The position numbers were made by a program, and so were the translations under genes. From Leisingera sp. M658 (GTDB taxonomy: Bacteria > Pseudomonadota > Alphaproteobacteria > Rhodobacterales > Rhodobacteraceae), in assembly GCF_025144145.1 (NCBI RefSeq), contig NZ_CP083546.1, forward strand, positions 2,434,501 to 2,498,500: a stretch of 64,000 nt of DNA, written 5' to 3'. Of this stretch, positions 61,613-64,000 are shown one piece after another. Every line of letters starts with the position of its first letter. The stretch's first letter is position 1. The notes beneath the pieces were generated by a model that was not told where the DNA came from, ran no database searches, and saw nothing but the letters and a program-made list of their open reading frames with translations.

Positions 61613-62758
61613 TCAGCCGCGCGCGGCCATGAATTTCTCCAGCCGCGCCAGTCCTTCTTCGATATCCGCAGTGGAGCGTGCATAGGAGAACCGCAGCGTC
61701 GTGGCGCCACGAACAGGGTCAAAATCCAGCCCCGGCGTCACCGCAACGCCTGCCTTATCAAGGATTTCCGCGGCAAAGCTGCGGCTGTCCGCGGTCAGAT
61801 CCGACACATCGGCATAGACATAAAACGCCCCGTCCGGCGGCGCGATTTTGGTGAAACCGGCCTTGGGCAGCCCGTCCAGCATCAGCTGGCGGTTCTTGGC
61901 GTAGACGGCCAGATTTTCGCGCAATTCATCTTCGCAATCCATCGCAGCAAGTGCCGCCACCTGACTGGCGTGCGGCGCGCAGATGAACATGTTCTGGGCA
62001 ATGCGTTCGACCACCCGCACATGGTCTTCGGGCACCACCATCCAGCCAACCCGCCAGCCGGTCATCGAGAAGAACTTGGAGAAAGAATTGATGACGTAAG
62101 CCTCATCCGTCAGCTCCAGCGCGGTGACCGCCTTCGCCTCATACTCCAGCCCGTGATAGATCTCGTCGGAGATAAAACTGGCCCCCTCACCCCGCGCCGC
62201 ATCGATCAGGGCGCCCATCGCGGAATGGTCCAGCATGGTGCCCGATGGGTTGGCGGGCGAGGCCACCATGAGGCCCGCCAGATCCTGCCCCTTCAAATCC
62301 GCGGCCACGGGTTGCAGCCGGTTTTCCGGGGCTGTCTGGATGTCCACCGGCGTCAGCCCCAGCGCCTTGAGGATCTGCCTGTAGGACGGATACCCCGGCG
62401 CGCCGATCCCGACCCTGTCGCCGCTGTCAAACAGAGCCGTGAAGCTCAGCAGAAAGGCGCCGGAGGAGCCCGGCGTCACGATCACCCGATCCGGATTCAG
62501 ATCGACGTTATACCAGTCGCCGTACAGCCGCGCGATGCGCTGGCGCAATTCCGGCAGACCCAAAGCAACAGTATAACCCAAAGCATTGTTTTCCAGCGCA
62601 TTCCCCAGCGCTTTCAAGGCACCGGAGGGTGCCCCCGTCGATGGCTGGCCCACCTCCATATGGATGATATGGCGGCCTGCTTCCTCGGCCTTGCGGGCGG
62701 CCTCCATCACGTCCATCACAATAAACGGATCAACGCTGGATCGGCTTGAGTTTCGCAT
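61613..62758 (-). CDS. Class I/II PLP-dependent aminotransferase
   Basis: The 381-aa enzyme has the AAT fold: V-G-Q-P-S-T-G-A-P near 32, the PLP-binding S-P-A-N-P-S-G-T, Y-H-G-L-E-Y, and the lysine of N-S-F-S-K-F-F-S-M-T-G-W-R-V-G-W near 240. It most likely transfers amino groups of aspartate, aromatic or branched amino acids; specificity cannot be read. GGGAGA precedes the ATG at 62758. A longer frame to 62998 overlaps the divergent peptidase gene and is not used. Confidence 0.88.
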   Translation of the reverse strand: MRNSSRSSVDPFIVMDVMEAARKAEEAGRHIIHMEVGQPSTGAPSGALKALGNALENNALGYTVALGLPELRQRIARLYGDWYNVDLNPDRVIVTPGSSGAFLLSFTALFDSGDRVGIGAPGYPSYRQILKALGLTPVDIQTAPENRLQPVAADLKGQDLAGLMVASPANPSGTMLDHSAMGALIDAARGEGASFISDEIYHGLEYEAKAVTALELTDEAYVINSFSKFFSMTGWRVGWMVVPEDHVRVVERIAQNMFICAPHASQVAALAAMDCEDELRENLAVYAKNRQLMLDGLPKAGFTKIAPPDGAFYVYADVSDLTADSRSFAAEILDKAGVAVTPGLDFDPVRGATTLRFSYARSTADIEEGLARLEKFMAARG

Positions 62759-62780
62759 TCTGATCTCCCATGGTGCGCGC

Positions 62781-64000
62781 ATGAGTTTTGACCGTTTCTT
62801 CCGGCTGGCGTCAATCCCGGCTCTTGTGCTTTGCGCGCTGTTACAATTTGCAGCGGCAGCGCAGGCGGCGTCGATCTCGCTGCTGCGCGATCCGGATATC
62901 GAGCACGGGCTGAACCGACTGGCAGCACCGGTGCTGCGGGCCGCGGGGCTGAACGCAAACCGGGTCCGGATCCTGCTGGTCAACGATTCCGCCTTCAATG
63001 CCTTTGTCTTGGATTCGCGAACGATATTCGTGAATTACGGGCTGATCCTCAAGGTGACCTCCCCCGAGATGCTGCAGGCAGTGATCGCCCATGAAGCCGC
63101 CCATATCACCAATGGCCATCTGGCGCGGCGGATGCAGAACCTGCGCTCAGCCAGCAGCGCTGCAGGTCTAGGCGTGGCGCTTGCGGTTCTGGCTGCGGCG
63201 GCGGGTGCGGGCGACGCCGCGGGCGGCATTGCCATCGGCACGCAGAATTCCGCGCTGCGCGGGTTTCTATCCCATACCCGCGCCGAAGAAAGCTCGGCCG
63301 ACCGTTCTGCTGCGGATTACCTCAACCGTGCCGGCATCAGCCCGCAGGGGCTGGTCGATCTGCACCGCGCCTTTGCCGGTCAGGAAGTGTTGAGTGCCGG
63401 CAGTCAGGACCCCTACACCCGCTCGCACCCGCTTAGCCGCGACCGTATCCGCGCCGCGCAGGCCTATCTCGCGGCGCATGGCGACAAGGGCCGGGCCAGT
63501 GCCGAGGCGCAATACTGGTTCGCCCGGGTGCGCGGCAAGCTGTCGGGGTTTACCCGCGCCCCGAAATGGACCCTGCGCCGGGTGCGCGAGGAACAGTACA
63601 AAGACGTGCGCCTGATGCGCGAAGCCGCCGCCTATCACCGGCAGCGAAATCTGAAGAAGGCCCTGAAGGCGGTAAATGGCGCGCTGGCGATCCGTCCCTC
63701 CGACCCTTTCTATCATGAATTGAAGGGACAGATCCTGATAGAGAACCGGCAATGGGGCGCCGCATTGGCGGCCTATGGCCAGGCGGTGAAACTGGCCCCC
63801 AAGGACCCGCTGATCCTTTCCGGTTACGGGCGTGCGCAGCTGGCCGCGGGCCAGCCGAAAGCGGCGCTGCAATCCATGGAACGCGCCCGCGCCATCGATT
63901 TCCGCAACCAGGTGCTGCTGCGTGACATGTCGCTGGCCTATGCCAAGACCGGACAGCGCGGCCTGGCCGCGCTGGTCACCGCCGAACGCTATGCCTTGCA
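62781..64000 (+). CDS. M48-family metalloprotease with TPR repeats (BepA-like), 3' truncated by window
   Basis: The visible 406 residues contain a signal peptide (to A-A-Q-A near 30), an M48 domain with zinc motif H-E-A-A-H near 104-108 and the downstream E-E-S-S-A-D ligand region. TPR-like helices follow from about 280, with R-P-S-D-P-F-Y-H-E and P-K-D-P-L-I-L-S-G-Y-G-R. That is the architecture of BepA/YfgC, a periplasmic protease and chaperone for outer-membrane protein assembly. It runs off the end with no stop. Only 22 bp separate its ATG from the divergent aminotransferase start. Confidence 0.9.
   Translation, partial: MSFDRFFRLASIPALVLCALLQFAAAAQAASISLLRDPDIEHGLNRLAAPVLRAAGLNANRVRILLVNDSAFNAFVLDSRTIFVNYGLILKVTSPEMLQAVIAHEAAHITNGHLARRMQNLRSASSAAGLGVALAVLAAAAGAGDAAGGIAIGTQNSALRGFLSHTRAEESSADRSAADYLNRAGISPQGLVDLHRAFAGQEVLSAGSQDPYTRSHPLSRDRIRAAQAYLAAHGDKGRASAEAQYWFARVRGKLSGFTRAPKWTLRRVREEQYKDVRLMREAAAYHRQRNLKKALKAVNGALAIRPSDPFYHELKGQILIENRQWGAALAAYGQAVKLAPKDPLILSGYGRAQLAAGQPKAALQSMERARAIDFRNQVLLRDMSLAYAKTGQRGLAALVTAERYAL

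Overview
The window looks like a piece of an alphaproteobacterial chromosome from the Rhodobacterales (Roseobacter group; Leisingera, Phaeobacter or Ruegeria-like). The reasons are high GC with strong G/C at third codon positions, a Tat-exported TakP-like TRAP system, a DUF2852 gene, Hint-domain and RTX secreted proteins, and a cluster of amidase, PBP1A and RF2 genes typical of alphaproteobacteria. The genus cannot be fixed from the sequence alone.

Region 1 (1 to about 31,470) is most of a Mu-like transposable prophage, cut by the window inside its transposase. Early and middle genes (MuA fragment, MuB ATPase, winged-helix and HTH proteins, DUF3164, GemA, Mor-like activator) run to 5451 and end at a terminator. 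Two identical 20-bp dyads then precede the lysis block (5544-7263) and the protease/scaffold gene (13913), the places where Mu has two of its C-activated late promoters. Packaging and head genes (7263-16689) are Mu-type. The tail genes (16751-29232) have a non-contractile, siphovirus-like layout, including a G/GT tail-chaperone pair with a textbook -1 slippery site. The head-morphogenesis protein carries a C-terminal PBECR-like nuclease domain. Between the tail genes and the likely right end lies a lower-GC, soluble PAS chemoreceptor gene, probably phage-borne cargo. Transposase-site-like 22-bp repeats at 31247-31423 and a cluster of CCGCTACA repeats mark the right end.

Region 2 (31,500-34,360) is host DNA: a DUF2852 gene whose promoter sits between two inverted operators, an RDD membrane protein, an unassigned 550-bp gap, and the pair bpt (leucyl-tRNA-protein transferase) plus a VOC protein.

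Region 3 (34,500-42,480) is a TRAP transporter (dctPQM, minus strand) divergent from a Cache-domain histidine kinase, a NarL-type response regulator and a GAF-LuxR regulator. A 16-bp palindrome in the divergent region is a candidate operator. It looks like a 2-oxo-acid (or similar organic acid) uptake and sensing island.

Region 4 (42,490-51,280) holds a lytic transglycosylase, a Tat-exported MBL-fold protein, two short unassigned ORFs, a 2OG-Fe(II) oxygenase, and ilvBN with a complete leader-peptide attenuator. After these come a cold-shock-like gene, an XRE regulator and a DUF2189 membrane protein. Region 5 (51,480-64,000) holds two secreted RTX-type proteins interleaved with prfB and mrcA, then a metallophosphoesterase, an AmiC-type amidase, an aminotransferase and a truncated M48 peptidase.
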